Positions 25,943 to 35,568 of a DNA stretch of 64,000 nucleotides are shown piece by piece. Position 1 is the first letter of the stretch; the number at the start of each line of letters is the position of its first letter. Under the pieces are notes generated by a model. It worked only from the letters and a program-made list of their open reading frames with translations. It had not been told where the DNA came from and searched no databases. The stretch comes from an uncultured Bacteroidota bacterium (GTDB lineage Bacteria > Bacteroidota > Bacteroidia > Chitinophagales > Chitinophagaceae): positions 1 to 64,000 of the forward strand of contig CAIRYK010000009.1 in assembly GCA_903882805.1 (NCBI GenBank). The letters are read 5' to 3'. The position numbers and the translations under genes are program-made.

Positions 25943-28900
25943 CTATCTCACCAGCGTTACTGTGCCTTTATACGTAACGTTTGTGCCATCTACTTTGGCT
26001 ACTATCACATGGTAGTTATAATCGCCCAGATCTTGTGGCACGCCCTGGAAGTTACCATCCCATCCCATTTCAGGGTTTGCAGTCTGGAAAACAACCTGAC
26101 CCCATCTGTTGAAGATACGGAAGTCAACCAATTTCTGGTATTTCAGTTTTGTTAGGCGGAACACATCGTTAATACCATCGCTGTTTGGCGTAAAGGCCGA
26201 TGGCATGCACTCCAGCATTGAATTATCTACGCGAATTGTAACCGATGCTGAATCAAGGCAACCGTACAGGCTCATACCATATACAGTGTACACAGTTACT
26301 GAATCGAGTGGGGTGGCAATCGGATTGTTGATGTTCGGGTTATCCAGAGATCCGTTGTCAGGAGCCCAAAGGTAGTAATAAGCGCCGTCGGCATTCAGGT
26401 GTATACTGCCGCCGTATGGTATAGTAGTGCTCGCAGTTACATCGGTAAGCGTAACTGGAGGGAAGCTATGTACAGCTTCTGTATCAGATGCTGTACATCC
26501 CAGCGGCCAAGTGGTTACATTTACTGTATACACATAATCGCCAAGGCTGAAGAAGCCTGGTGTTGGACCATCTGCACCGCTCAGGTAGTTCGGGTTCGGG
26601 TTAGATGTCCACGCATAAGTGATGCTATCTACCGCGCCTACCAGCGTTGTAGTTGCTCTCATATGCATTGAGTCTACCAGACAAACCAGCGTATCATTTA
26701 CAGATGTGTGCACATCAATAGAAACCACATTTACGGTTGCATTTGCAGTAGCTGTACAGCCTATCGTGTCGGTTACGGTGAGCGATACATTGTAAGTGCC
26801 GCCCAATGGGAATGTATAAACAGGGCTTGTTGTAATATCGGTAGCGCCATTTCCAAAATTCCACAAGTAAGTAGGACCATCATGGCTAAGGCTTGTATCG
26901 TTAGAGAAAGTTACCGGCACGCCTATACAAACATCGTATTTATCTGCGGTAAACGCAGCCCCTATCGGATGGTTGAACACGATTGATTTGGTCATACTGT
27001 CGCGGCAAGCCAGATTGTTGTAGCTCATGTATACCAGTTTCACACTGTAGGTGCCTATATGACTTGGCGCATCATTAAAGAAATGGTAAGCATTATAGGA
27101 GCTATCCATAGGCGTACCGTCGCCGAATGTCCAATAGGCGGTGTAGCCAGAAGGAGTAGAGGTGTTTTTCAGCCAAACTTCATCGCCAGAGCAACCCAGT
27201 TTTATAGAATCAGTAAAAGAAGCAGGTATTGGAGCCGGATTAACCAAAGTTTGAACAGGTGCATTAGCCGAGCATGTATATGCAGAGCAGGTGAAAATTG
27301 CTGCTGATATACTTGTGTATGTGCCTGCACAAAGGTCGGTAAGTACAAAAGTGCTATCCGAAGCTATGGTGCCAGTTATTGGGCCTATAGGCGTTGTGCC
27401 GCGCATTGCTGTTACGCGCACCGGTATACCCGGAGGTAACCCATGAAGCGTCATTGTAGCGTCGCACTTACCGCATATAGTTGGGTTTGTTTTGTCCACA
27501 GACGATATAGATAATATCGGGTCGGTTAGTCTTATTGGCGTACCGCTGCCAATACAAGAATCTATCACTGCCGTGAAGCCTGCGTAAAGTCCTGAACGGA
27601 GTCCGGTAAGCGTTATGGTACTATCGCTTGCCACGGTGCCTATATACGGTATCTGTGGAACCCCATCTTTAGTGTAGCTAAGGGTTACCGGGTAACCCGC
27701 CCACAATCCGTATAGTTTAATAGTGCCATCGCAAGCGCCGCAAAGCGTTGGGTTAGTGGCCGTTTCAGCTCTGATAATAAGTAGTGGTCCGTGTAGTGTA
27801 TCCGGCCCAACTGGATTTGAAGGACAGTTCCCGACCTTTAAGTAGACATAGTTATATATACCCTCGCACAAACCGCTGATAGTTATAGTACTATCCAGCA
27901 GCGCCGAATCTACTCGTCGGGGCATAAGCACACCGTTGTACGATATAAATATTGTATCTATCTCGTGAGGGTTAACGCCATATAGTTTTATCGAGCCATC
28001 GCAAGCGCCGCAATGTGATGGGTGGGCAAACGTATGTGTGCGTATGCGCACATTGCTACCGCCGCCTACAAGGCCGGGCATTGCCGGTACCCGTACATAG
28101 GTGAATGTTGTATCGTCGCAACCCAATGCGCAAACTTTATAGGTAGTTGGTACTATTGGCGCCACGCGCAGCGTATCGCCAGTGCCGAGGTATGCGCCGG
28201 TTGTGCTGTCGTACCAATAAAGAAGAGAAGAAGAATAGGGAACCGGAGCATACGGAATGCTGGCTACTGTAAAGGTAGAAGTGCCTACAGGTGTAAATCT
28301 CCAAGCTTCGTTAGTACAGTTATAAACTGCAGGGAAATCGCGACCTGGAGCTACCGTTGCGCTGGAGCCGGTTGAGTTTTGTACGCCAATTATTGCATAA
28401 CCGCCGTTCCATGCACATATTGTCTTGTGTCCTACATGTACTTCTGCAAGATTAGTTGTTTCATAGATGATGATCTGTGTAGTTATCCACTGCGTAGTGC
28501 ACGAGTACATACGGGTATGACACCAGGTAGCCATAAACTTACGATTGGGCGCTGTGCCTATAGTAGAATAGGTAATGGTTCCACCGCCGGGAATAAATAT
28601 ATCACACCAAGGGCCGCATATAGAGTTATACATGCTCGCATTGCCCAGCAATACAGCGCTAATAGGCCATGGGCAGTAACCGCCAGCTAAGCCGGTGTTG
28701 AAGCTTATGTTACCATTCGATCCTATTACGCATTGCGTATAGTTGTTGCCGTAATAGTTGTAGGTGAAGCCGAGCGGTATTACTCCGGAATAGCCGTCAT
28801 CGGAGGTGATACCTGCAGACGTTGGCACATCGCCTACAAGTATAGTACGCAATGTTGTAAAGGTGGTAGAGCAGTCAATAGAGTCGTGCCATGCGGTAAT

Positions 28901-28957
28901 TTGTCCAAAAGAATTGAGAGACAAAACCAGCGCAAACAAGGATAAGAAGTATTTCAT
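25943..28957 (-). CDS. Large secreted T9SS type B cargo protein with PKD domains
   Basis: A 1004-residue surface or extracellular protein. MKYFLSLFALVLSLNSFGQ is a signal peptide (start chosen for this). The C-terminal ~95 residues are a gliding-motility-type (type B, CHU_C) sorting domain: MPSAFTPNSDGINDVFR, FRIFNRWGQVVFQT and WDGNFQGVPQDLGDYNY. Before it are two PKD-like domains (TAYWTFGDGTPMDSS and PTYLWNFGNGATDIT with VYTFPLGGTYNVSLTV). The middle has three ~85-residue repeats, each beginning with a CGxCD motif (HCGACDGSIKLYG, LCGACDGTIKLYG, ICGKCDATMTLHG). The N-terminal ~200 residues resemble a discoidin- or lectin-like nidogen-type beta domain. Function: probable adhesin; no enzyme site seen. 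Confidence 0.88.
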   Translation of the reverse strand: MKYFLSLFALVLSLNSFGQITAWHDSIDCSTTFTTLRTILVGDVPTSAGITSDDGYSGVIPLGFTYNYYGNNYTQCVIGSNGNISFNTGLAGGYCPWPISAVLLGNASMYNSICGPWCDIFIPGGGTITYSTIGTAPNRKFMATWCHTRMYSCTTQWITTQIIIYETTNLAEVHVGHKTICAWNGGYAIIGVQNSTGSSATVAPGRDFPAVYNCTNEAWRFTPVGTSTFTVASIPYAPVPYSSSLLYWYDSTTGAYLGTGDTLRVAPIVPTTYKVCALGCDDTTFTYVRVPAMPGLVGGGSNVRIRTHTFAHPSHCGACDGSIKLYGVNPHEIDTIFISYNGVLMPRRVDSALLDSTITISGLCEGIYNYVYLKVGNCPSNPVGPDTLHGPLLIIRAETATNPTLCGACDGTIKLYGLWAGYPVTLSYTKDGVPQIPYIGTVASDSTITLTGLRSGLYAGFTAVIDSCIGSGTPIRLTDPILSISSVDKTNPTICGKCDATMTLHGLPPGIPVRVTAMRGTTPIGPITGTIASDSTFVLTDLCAGTYTSISAAIFTCSAYTCSANAPVQTLVNPAPIPASFTDSIKLGCSGDEVWLKNTSTPSGYTAYWTFGDGTPMDSSYNAYHFFNDAPSHIGTYSVKLVYMSYNNLACRDSMTKSIVFNHPIGAAFTADKYDVCIGVPVTFSNDTSLSHDGPTYLWNFGNGATDITTSPVYTFPLGGTYNVSLTVTDTIGCTATANATVNVVSIDVHTSVNDTLVCLVDSMHMRATTTLVGAVDSITYAWTSNPNPNYLSGADGPTPGFFSLGDYVYTVNVTTWPLGCTASDTEAVHSFPPVTLTDVTASTTIPYGGSIHLNADGAYYYLWAPDNGSLDNPNINNPIATPLDSVTVYTVYGMSLYGCLDSASVTIRVDNSMLECMPSAFTPNSDGINDVFRLTKLKYQKLVDFRIFNRWGQVVFQTANPEMGWDGNFQGVPQDLGDYNYHVIVAKVDGTNVTYKGTVTLVR

Positions 28958-29324
28958 AAATCTGTTTTTTGTTGTTGTTTTTGCATTCAGAATGATATTG
29001 TTCATAGGTGAAATGTATTTGATTTTTTCAAAAAAATAGAGACCCAAGCCCCCTAAAGAGTCAAACTACGCTAAATTATATAATTATCTTCGAAATAAAT
29101 GCAGGCAACCCAAACATTTACAGAAAAAGACAGTGAAACCATTAAAATGGTTGGCAAAATAGGCGGCTATCTAAAAAATAATAACAAACGCACACTTATT
29201 TAGCGCTCAGCAGTTAAAGCTTTAAGGCTTATTATAAATTGATAGATAGTGGACATTATAGAACGCAAATTCGACCACCAAGAGTTAGATTATTCTTGCA
29301 TAATTTGTCTTTTTGAGTTTTGTT
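28958..29324. other. Intergenic region upstream of the type B cargo gene
   Basis: A 367-base AT-rich gap between two minus-strand genes. No ORF, RNA or repeat is recognised. It should contain the promoter of the cargo gene, but I find no exact TAnnTTTG on the minus strand (a near match TACATTTC occurs on that strand). Confidence 0.5.
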
Positions 29325-30191
29325 TTAGTCTACCCTAACCATTTGTTCTTTGATAGCTTTACCGGCTTCCGTTAGTCGGATAAAATAATTGCCTGCCTCA
29401 ACGCCTTCCGCTTCAAACTCTACTGTAAACCTATGACCTATAGCGCCAAACTGTTCATTCTCAAAAACCTTCTGTATCATGTTGCCAGCCTGATCGTATA
29501 CACCAAGCGTCAGCGTTTTTGCATCAGTCAGCCTTAACTCAAAATCAGCATAAATTTTCAGCTTCTTAGGATTGTATGCCGGCTGACCTACCGCCGGACT
29601 GTAGCTACCTACAGTATAATAATTTGGTAGGTCTTTTTTGGTTATCTGGCATACCAGATTAATCAGTTTTTTAGAAATTTCCGGTCTTTCGGGGTCGTAT
29701 ATTTCGCCGGGTTCGTGGTTGTTGGTGATTGCCCAAACTGCCGATTGGCCAAGATAGTCGAATAGCATATTGTCTTTTATAAATTTCAGCACTGGCATTA
29801 GCTTATCATTGGCCATGTGCGAAAAACTATAGTGCATATCCATGCCTGGACAACGGCGCGGCGCATTTCCGCAAAAAGTGTACATCTCTACTGCGCTTTG
29901 TTTACTTGGTTGTATCACCACGGTTTCTTCGCTTGCCAATGCCATGGGTTGGTAAGATGAGTCGTCGGCTTTGAGTATTATGCCCGGGGTTACTTTTAAT
30001 ACCATTGTAGATTTCTGCAAATTGGTAATAGTAAGCTTCATCGATTTTCCGGTATAGTTACCCTTAAAGTTTACCGCATCCATTTTTATCAGATGCTTAT
30101 TTATTGCTTCACCCAATTCCATTTTTATGGTCTCTGCCATAAGTATATTCGGAGCTACAGCTAACGCAAGTAAAGCGATTATCCTTTTCAT
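29325..30191 (-). CDS. Secreted protein of unknown function
   Basis: A 288-residue protein with signal peptide MKRIIALLALAVAPNILMA. The N-terminal half has an IgG-like beta pattern (KLTITNLQKSTMVLKVTPG, VVIQPSKQSAVEMYTFCGNAPRRCPGM), with a possible disulfide between the two Cys in FCGNAPRRCPG. The C-terminal ~80 residues (FELRLTDAKTLTLGVYDQAGNMIQKVFENEQFGAIGHRFTVEFEAEGVEAGNYFIRLT) look like a FlgD-Ig or T9SS-like sorting fold but without the canonical PNP motif, so T9SS export is uncertain. No enzyme family recognised. Confidence 0.6.
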   Translation of the reverse strand: MKRIIALLALAVAPNILMAETIKMELGEAINKHLIKMDAVNFKGNYTGKSMKLTITNLQKSTMVLKVTPGIILKADDSSYQPMALASEETVVIQPSKQSAVEMYTFCGNAPRRCPGMDMHYSFSHMANDKLMPVLKFIKDNMLFDYLGQSAVWAITNNHEPGEIYDPERPEISKKLINLVCQITKKDLPNYYTVGSYSPAVGQPAYNPKKLKIYADFELRLTDAKTLTLGVYDQAGNMIQKVFENEQFGAIGHRFTVEFEAEGVEAGNYFIRLTEAGKAIKEQMVRVD

Positions 30192-30551
30192 GTGTGTTTT
30201 TTTGGTAGTAAATATAATTAAAAGAGGGAGGTAGTCATTGTTTTCGGGTTACAGATAAGTGTAGTTTTCGTGTAATCGAGTAAAGGACTATCAATTATAC
30301 GGTAGCAAGCCGCTGAGGAAGATTTTTTTTATCACTCCCAACCTTCGTGGAGTTTTGATTGTCTTGGTATAAACTGCAGGTTAATGAATTTCGGAAATAA
30401 AAAAATAAATTTGGAGGTTTCGAAATTTTTAACTTTTTTGCAGCGTAATAATCCTCTAAAACATTCTCTATAGCGCGAAACTTCTACTTTAAAACCAAAT
30501 AGCAACGTATGGCGTAATTTATACGTAACGTTTTAAAACACGGTAGAGTTT
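30192..30551. other. Intergenic region before the ECF sigma factor
   Basis: A 360-base AT-rich gap between divergent genes. It contains TAAATTTG (30406-30413), a possible -7 box about 138 bases before the sigma gene ATG, but no matching -33. Nothing else is recognised. Confidence 0.45.
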
Positions 30552-31130
30552 ATGCTGCAAATCCAACAATCGGACGCCGAATTAGTACATTCATACATGA
30601 ATGGCAATGAGTATGCGCTTGAGATCCTTATCAAAAGGTATAAAGACAAAGTGTACACATCTGTGTATATGCTTGTAAAAGATAAATACCTGGCAGAAGA
30701 TATATTTCAGGATGCTTTTCTGAAAATGATAAAAACCATAAAGGAGGGCAGGTATGCCGAGCAAGGTAAGTTTTTGCCTTGGGCAATACGTGTAGCCCAC
30801 AACTTGTGTATGGATCATTTCAGGAAAAGTCGCCAGAACATTCCGGTCACCTTACCCGACGGTCAGGATATATCGAGTTTATTTGGCGCAAGCGATCTTG
30901 TTGCCGACGGTATTGAAAAACGCCAGGTACATGACAGCGTTAGAAAACTGGTAGAAGACCTGCCCGAAGAACAGCGTGAGGTGATAGTATTGCGTATTTA
31001 TGCCGACCTCAGTTTTAAGCAAATAGCAGAACTAACCGGCGTTAGTATCAACACAGCTTTAGGACGCATGCGTTATGCACTCATTAACTTAAGGAAGTTA
31101 ATAACCGACAAACAAATGGTTTTACGGTAG
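30552..31130 (+). CDS. ECF-type RNA polymerase sigma factor
   Basis: A 192-residue sigma-70-family factor of the extracytoplasmic-function type. Region 2 is in LVHSYMNGNEYALEILIKRYKDKVYTSVYMLVKD...AEDIFQDAFLKMIKTI (residues ~11-63). Region 4 is LPEEQREVIVLRIYADLSFKQIAELTGVSINTALGRMRYALINLRK. It lies beside rsmE and DUF4159 with no anti-sigma gene adjacent, unlike many ECF factors of this phylum that sit with FecR-type sensors and SusC/D genes. Targets cannot be told from sequence. Confidence 0.9.
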   Translation: MLQIQQSDAELVHSYMNGNEYALEILIKRYKDKVYTSVYMLVKDKYLAEDIFQDAFLKMIKTIKEGRYAEQGKFLPWAIRVAHNLCMDHFRKSRQNIPVTLPDGQDISSLFGASDLVADGIEKRQVHDSVRKLVEDLPEEQREVIVLRIYADLSFKQIAELTGVSINTALGRMRYALINLRKLITDKQMVLR

Positions 31131-31151
31131 GAATCTCCTTATTTTTGAAAA

Positions 31152-31874
31152 ATGGTTCAATTGCCCCGTTTTTTTTATGATGGTTCACTAATTGCCAATA
31201 CCACTGTATCGCTTGAAGCAGATACCGCCAAGCATATATGGCAGGTACTTAGAATGGACGCAGGAGATAAAATATTGCTGACAGATGGCAAAGGTCACTT
31301 GGTAGAAGGAAATATATATAGCGCCGAGAGACATAAGTGCAGTGTGAATATCGAAAAGGTTGTTTTTCAAAAACGCCCGGGCAGTTTGCTGCATTTGTGT
31401 GTAGGGTTTACGAAAAACAATAGCCGTAATGAATGGTTGCTCGAGAAAGCCACCGAGTTTGGCGCTTGCACTATAGCGCCCCTGGCGCTGCATCGCTCAG
31501 AAAAAGTGCATGTGCGCCCCGATCGCTGGATGAAAATCCTGCAGTCGGCTGTGTTACAGTCGCAGCAGCCGTATTTACCGGTCTTAACTGATATTATGCC
31601 ATTGCAGAAAGCGCTCAAGCAGTTTTCGGCAACGCCGCAAAAACTAATAGCGCATTGCATACAGGGCGATAATAAGAAACCGCTAATGGAAATGTTAAAA
31701 CCGGGCGTTGATACGTTAATGCTTATAGGTCCGGAAGGTGATTTTGATGCCGAAGAAGTAAATTTGTGTTTAGAGCATGGTTGTACGCCTGTTTCGCTAG
31801 GTGAGCAGCGGCTGCGCACAGAGACAGCGGCTATGATGGTTGCGGCTTATTTTAATGTTATCTCTAATGGGTAA
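31152..31874 (+). CDS. rsmE: 16S rRNA m3U1498 methyltransferase
   Basis: SPOUT-class methyltransferase that makes m3U1498 in 16S rRNA using S-adenosylmethionine. The 240-residue protein shows a PUA-like N-terminal domain, then LLEKATEFGACTIAPLALHRSEKV, and the knot motifs LMLIGPEGDFDAEEV and VSLGEQRLRTETAAMM at the C-terminus. It follows the sigma factor by 21 bases and overlaps DUF4159 by 8 bases (ATGGGTAA), so the three genes may form one operon. Confidence 0.93.
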   Translation: MVQLPRFFYDGSLIANTTVSLEADTAKHIWQVLRMDAGDKILLTDGKGHLVEGNIYSAERHKCSVNIEKVVFQKRPGSLLHLCVGFTKNNSRNEWLLEKATEFGACTIAPLALHRSEKVHVRPDRWMKILQSAVLQSQQPYLPVLTDIMPLQKALKQFSATPQKLIAHCIQGDNKKPLMEMLKPGVDTLMLIGPEGDFDAEEVNLCLEHGCTPVSLGEQRLRTETAAMMVAAYFNVISNG

Positions 31875-32559
31875 AAGGTTGTGTTTTTTATTATTGGTTG
31901 TTTTTTCGCTCAGCAGCTTCAGCTCCGGCGCACAAAGTCTGCAGTTGGGCTTGCTGGTATATAATGGCGGCGGCGACTGGTATGCCAACCCTACCTCATT
32001 AAAAAACCTTGCCGCTTTTTGCAACGAACAGCTGCACACACATGTCTCGCTCACCGAAGCTCATGCCGAAGTGGGTAGCCCCGATATTTTTAATCTTCCA
32101 TTCATTCATATGACAGGGCATGGCCGCTGGGCGCTCAACGATGCTGAAGCTAAAAACTTGCGTAAGTATCTGGAAGGCGGCGGCTTTTTGCATATAGACG
32201 ACAACTATGGGCTCGACCCTTATGTAAGGCCGGCGTTGAAAGCCGTTTTTCCAGAGCTGGAATTAGTAGAACTTCCGTTTACCCACCCCATTTATCATCA
32301 GAAATTCAATTTTAATAACGGACTGCCCAAAGTGCATGAACATGATGCAAAACCACCGCGGGGTTACGGGCTAATATACAAAGGTCGTTTAGTTTGTTTT
32401 TATAGCTACGAAACCGATCTTGGTGATGGCTGGGAAGACTATGATGTGCATCGCGATCCGCCAGAAAAACATTTAGCCGCACTGCAAATGGGCGCGAACA
32501 TGATTCAGTACGTATTTACCGTTAACGGCATAAACAAAGCTATTGGTACCATAGAATAA
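31867..32559 (+). CDS. DUF4159 domain protein
   Basis: A 230-residue protein with signal peptide MGKRLCFLLLVVFSLSSFSSG. The mature part is a Rossmann-like or glutamine amidotransferase-like DUF4159 domain with MTGHGRWALNDAEAKNLRKYLEGGGFLHIDDNYG and FTHPIYHQKFNF. Function unknown; in this phylum it is often found with MoxR/von Willebrand gene sets, none of which are here. The start codon overlaps the rsmE stop. Confidence 0.8.
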   Translation: MGKRLCFLLLVVFSLSSFSSGAQSLQLGLLVYNGGGDWYANPTSLKNLAAFCNEQLHTHVSLTEAHAEVGSPDIFNLPFIHMTGHGRWALNDAEAKNLRKYLEGGGFLHIDDNYGLDPYVRPALKAVFPELELVELPFTHPIYHQKFNFNNGLPKVHEHDAKPPRGYGLIYKGRLVCFYSYETDLGDGWEDYDVHRDPPEKHLAALQMGANMIQYVFTVNGINKAIGTIE

Positions 32560-32566
32560 TGACCAA

Positions 32567-32594
32567 AAAAAAGTAGGTAATATGCCTCTTTTTT
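32567..32594 (+). terminator. Terminator after DUF4159
   Basis: AAAAAAG-(T)-AGG pairs with CCTCTTTTTT around TAATATG with one bulge; it begins 8 bases past the stop and ends in T's. Good terminator shape. Confidence 0.55.
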
Positions 32595-32617
32595 AATTTT
32601 TAGCAATACTTTGGTCG

Positions 32618-34096
32618 ATGCTTTTTTCTTTAACGGCTCAGCAACGCCGATTCTTCCTGTTAAGCCTTCCTGTTTTTTTGATTACTGCATGGTTCAGTGT
32701 GGGGTATCATCATCCCGACGAGCATTTTCAGGTGCTTGAGTTTTGTAATTATAAGCTGGGTTTGTCTCCGCTTGGCGATCTTCCCTGGGAATATCTTACT
32801 TATTGTCGGCCCACAGTCCAACCTTTTATTGCTTACCTGTTTGCGCGCGCAGCCATGGCAATGGGTATTTATAGTCCGTTTTTAGTGGCATTCGTCTTAC
32901 GGGCTTTGATGGCAACCCTCACATGGTTTGTCTCGTGTCGCATGGTGGTATTGTTAACTCCGTTGCTTAAAACAACAATCGCCCAAAAGTATCTTGCTTA
33001 TTGTATGTTAGGTCTTTGGTTTGTTCCCTACATTGGCGTACGCTTTTCGGCAGAGACAGTATCGTCGGTTTGTTTTTTTGGCAGCATCTGCCTGCTATGG
33101 CCCCATATGGCAACAAAATGGTCGGCAAGACAAGTATTTGTTACGTTTGTCAGTGGTTTTTTATTAGGTCTAGCTGTTTTCGTGCGTTTGCAACTTGCTT
33201 TTGCGGTGTTAGGCTTTGGTATGTGGTTACTGCTGCGCGGCCGTTGGGCATGGCAAAAGTGGTTATTACTTGTTTTTGGCGCCATTATAGCCATTGGCGT
33301 AGGCGTATTAATAGATCATTGGTTTTATGGCAAGTGGGTTTTTACGCCCTTTAATTACTTTGATGTAAACATAGTGCAAAACAAGGCGGCTAGTTTTGGT
33401 GTGGAGCCATGGTGGTATTATATCACTACATTTTTGCAGGTAGCGGGTATACCCATCAGCGCTGTCCTGTTATTACTTTTTGTTTTGGGGGTGAGGCGAA
33501 ATCAGGCCTCGGTTTTTAGTTTTATTGTTATTTGTTTTGTTGCAGGGCATATGGCTGTAGGGCACAAGGAGATGCGATTCCTGTATCCGGTATCGTTTGC
33601 ATTTATATACTTGGTAGTTAATGGTATAGATCAGGCTGCCCAAAATGTAAAAAAACATAAAGGCTACATTATAGGTCTGCGCACGCTGATAGTGGTGAAT
33701 ATAGGGATGCTTGTTTTTAAAATGTGTACGCCGGCCGAAGAGGCGGTGAACTATTACAAGTTTATGTACCGATTTGCAGCCGATAATAAAACCAATATTG
33801 TTTATGCCGACAGATCGCCCTACAATATTGCTGAACTGGAACTGAACTACTACAAGCCACCCAAAGTTGCGATTACTAAAGTAGCCAATAGCAGTGAGGT
33901 AGCTTCGATGTTAGCAAATAATAGCGATGAAGCAATAATATGTCTCAGTCAGAATTTGAAACCGGATACTATTTTTCAGGGTTTCAGGTATGAGCGCATT
34001 TACTGCGCTTTCCCCGATTTTTTGCTGGCAAATAATTTTAACGGCTGGCAAGAGCGGTCGCGGATATGGGCTATTTTTAGAATCTACAAAAAGTAA
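32618..34096 (+). CDS. GT22-like (Alg9/PIG-B type) mannosyltransferase
   Basis: A 492-residue polytopic membrane protein (about 10 segments) like the dolichol-phosphate-mannose transferases of glycosyltransferase family 22. Two family signatures are present: HPDEHFQ at residues 32-38 in the first loop, and HKEMRF at 316-321, corresponding to the HKExRF motif of the later loop. A short soluble C-terminal tail follows residue ~370. It is probably an envelope glycan or lipid-linked mannose transferase that uses a polyprenyl-phosphate sugar donor. It is next to a convergent acyltransferase, which could modify the same polysaccharide. Substrate unknown. Confidence 0.72.
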   Translation: MLFSLTAQQRRFFLLSLPVFLITAWFSVGYHHPDEHFQVLEFCNYKLGLSPLGDLPWEYLTYCRPTVQPFIAYLFARAAMAMGIYSPFLVAFVLRALMATLTWFVSCRMVVLLTPLLKTTIAQKYLAYCMLGLWFVPYIGVRFSAETVSSVCFFGSICLLWPHMATKWSARQVFVTFVSGFLLGLAVFVRLQLAFAVLGFGMWLLLRGRWAWQKWLLLVFGAIIAIGVGVLIDHWFYGKWVFTPFNYFDVNIVQNKAASFGVEPWWYYITTFLQVAGIPISAVLLLLFVLGVRRNQASVFSFIVICFVAGHMAVGHKEMRFLYPVSFAFIYLVVNGIDQAAQNVKKHKGYIIGLRTLIVVNIGMLVFKMCTPAEEAVNYYKFMYRFAADNKTNIVYADRSPYNIAELELNYYKPPKVAITKVANSSEVASMLANNSDEAIICLSQNLKPDTIFQGFRYERIYCAFPDFLLANNFNGWQERSRIWAIFRIYKK

Positions 34097-34127
34097 ACGA
34101 TAGCTAAAAGCGTGTATATAAATACCG

Positions 34128-35348
34128 TTATGGTTGTTTGTTGCCGGTAAGCTCGCTTTGCATATTTACCTCTTCGTGCTTTTTATCCTTCTTCATTAGT
34201 TTGTCCACCCACTTTTTCGACATAAACGGACGCTCTACATAAAGGTAAAAAACTGCTGCTATAGCCATGATAGGTATGCAAAGCAACACAAACTGTAGGA
34301 GCAGATTTGGCCAGAAATAATTGGTAAAGTGCACCTTGATAGTCATTCTGCCGAGCATAGATATTACGGTGTAGTGTATGAGATAGGTTGTATAGCACAT
34401 GCCCCCAATGATGGGTATAAATTTGTAGCTGAATACTTTTTTTACAATTTCGTTGCGCAGAATGATATAGTAAAGGCCGCCTATCATAAAGGGTAGCATT
34501 ATAGGCCAGTATAGCTCGCTCATGCGGTGGTAGTGCTCCCAACGCGGCATGAGGAAAATACCTAGTAGCAAAGCAAGCGCTACAAGCGCTAACCATTTTT
34601 GCTTAAAAAAGTCGATGGCGAAGCCGCATACATAAAAGTCGGCAACGAGCATGCCTACTAAAAAGTGCTGAAAAGAGCCGTAGATGGTGCTAAGTACCCA
34701 AACATCGGAATGATGATCCATTTGTGGGAAAATATGCTGTAGGGCTACTACGCCCACTATCATACCCGTAATTATGAGTCGGCGTATGATATGAGGCAAC
34801 GCCATTAGTCGGAAAAGTAATGGGGCTATTACATAAAATTGTACCTCTACCTCAAGGGTCCAGGCGACAACGGTAACAAGCGGCGCATGGTGAAAAATGA
34901 AGTTGTGAGAGTAGGCCAGCGAAGCCAGTAAACTCGGGAACAATGATTTGAAGTCGTAATTTTTTATGGCCAATTGCGCCAGAAAAATACAGATCATCAC
35001 TAAAATGTACGGAGGTTCTAATCGAGTCAGTCGCCTTACATAATATAGTTTAAGGTCTATTTTCTTGCCGTGGTTAATATAATGATGCGCAAAAGGCATA
35101 CAAAGTATAAACCCGGATATAGCAAAAAACAAGGGGACGCTTCTGTCGGCGTTGACAAAAAATTTGTTCAGCCAGTGATACTGACCTGGATTATCTGTAA
35201 AAATGAGGGAAGTTTTCTCTAAAAAATACCCCCTGATATGAAACAGCGTAACAAGCGATAACGATAGAAAACGCATACCATCTATTTCAGGCAAGTAGAG
35301 CTGGTTAGTGGTAATACGTTTGAATTTGTTTGCTAAAAAGTCGAGCAT
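34128..35348 (-). CDS. Membrane acyltransferase (OafA/YrhL type)
   Basis: A 406-residue acyltransferase-3 protein with about 10 membrane segments. Starts LPEIDGMRFLSLSLVTLFHIRGYFLE; the conserved Arg/His region and DGMR motif are present near residue 23. It O-acetylates or acylates cell-surface sugars. The C-terminal tail is short and charged. It ends 31 bases from the GT22 gene, convergent. Substrate not determinable. Confidence 0.88.
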   Translation of the reverse strand: MLDFLANKFKRITTNQLYLPEIDGMRFLSLSLVTLFHIRGYFLEKTSLIFTDNPGQYHWLNKFFVNADRSVPLFFAISGFILCMPFAHHYINHGKKIDLKLYYVRRLTRLEPPYILVMICIFLAQLAIKNYDFKSLFPSLLASLAYSHNFIFHHAPLVTVVAWTLEVEVQFYVIAPLLFRLMALPHIIRRLIITGMIVGVVALQHIFPQMDHHSDVWVLSTIYGSFQHFLVGMLVADFYVCGFAIDFFKQKWLALVALALLLGIFLMPRWEHYHRMSELYWPIMLPFMIGGLYYIILRNEIVKKVFSYKFIPIIGGMCYTTYLIHYTVISMLGRMTIKVHFTNYFWPNLLLQFVLLCIPIMAIAAVFYLYVERPFMSKKWVDKLMKKDKKHEEVNMQSELTGNKQP

Positions 35349-35509
35349 ATGCGGCTAAGTAATAGAGGGGATAAAGGTAATGAAGAATTTAAGATTTGCT
35401 ACAGGTGTGCTTTGTCGCCTGTGTTGTCAATCGGTAAATAAACACTGTCATATACATTTGCGCGACAGATGAATAATATTATGCGTATTCTGGACGTGTG
35501 TTTGTTATC

Positions 35510-35517
35510 TATATTTG
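35510..35517 (+). promoter_or_regulatory. -7 box (TATATTTG) of the DUF4271 gene
   Basis: TATATTTG matches the consensus, 52 bases before the proposed ATG at 35569. It overlaps the first possible (TTG) start, so the downstream ATG is favoured. Confidence 0.45.
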
Positions 35518-35568
35518 TTTGGTGGTTTGCAGTCCATGGTAATTAAAACTAATTTTGCAATACAGTCT

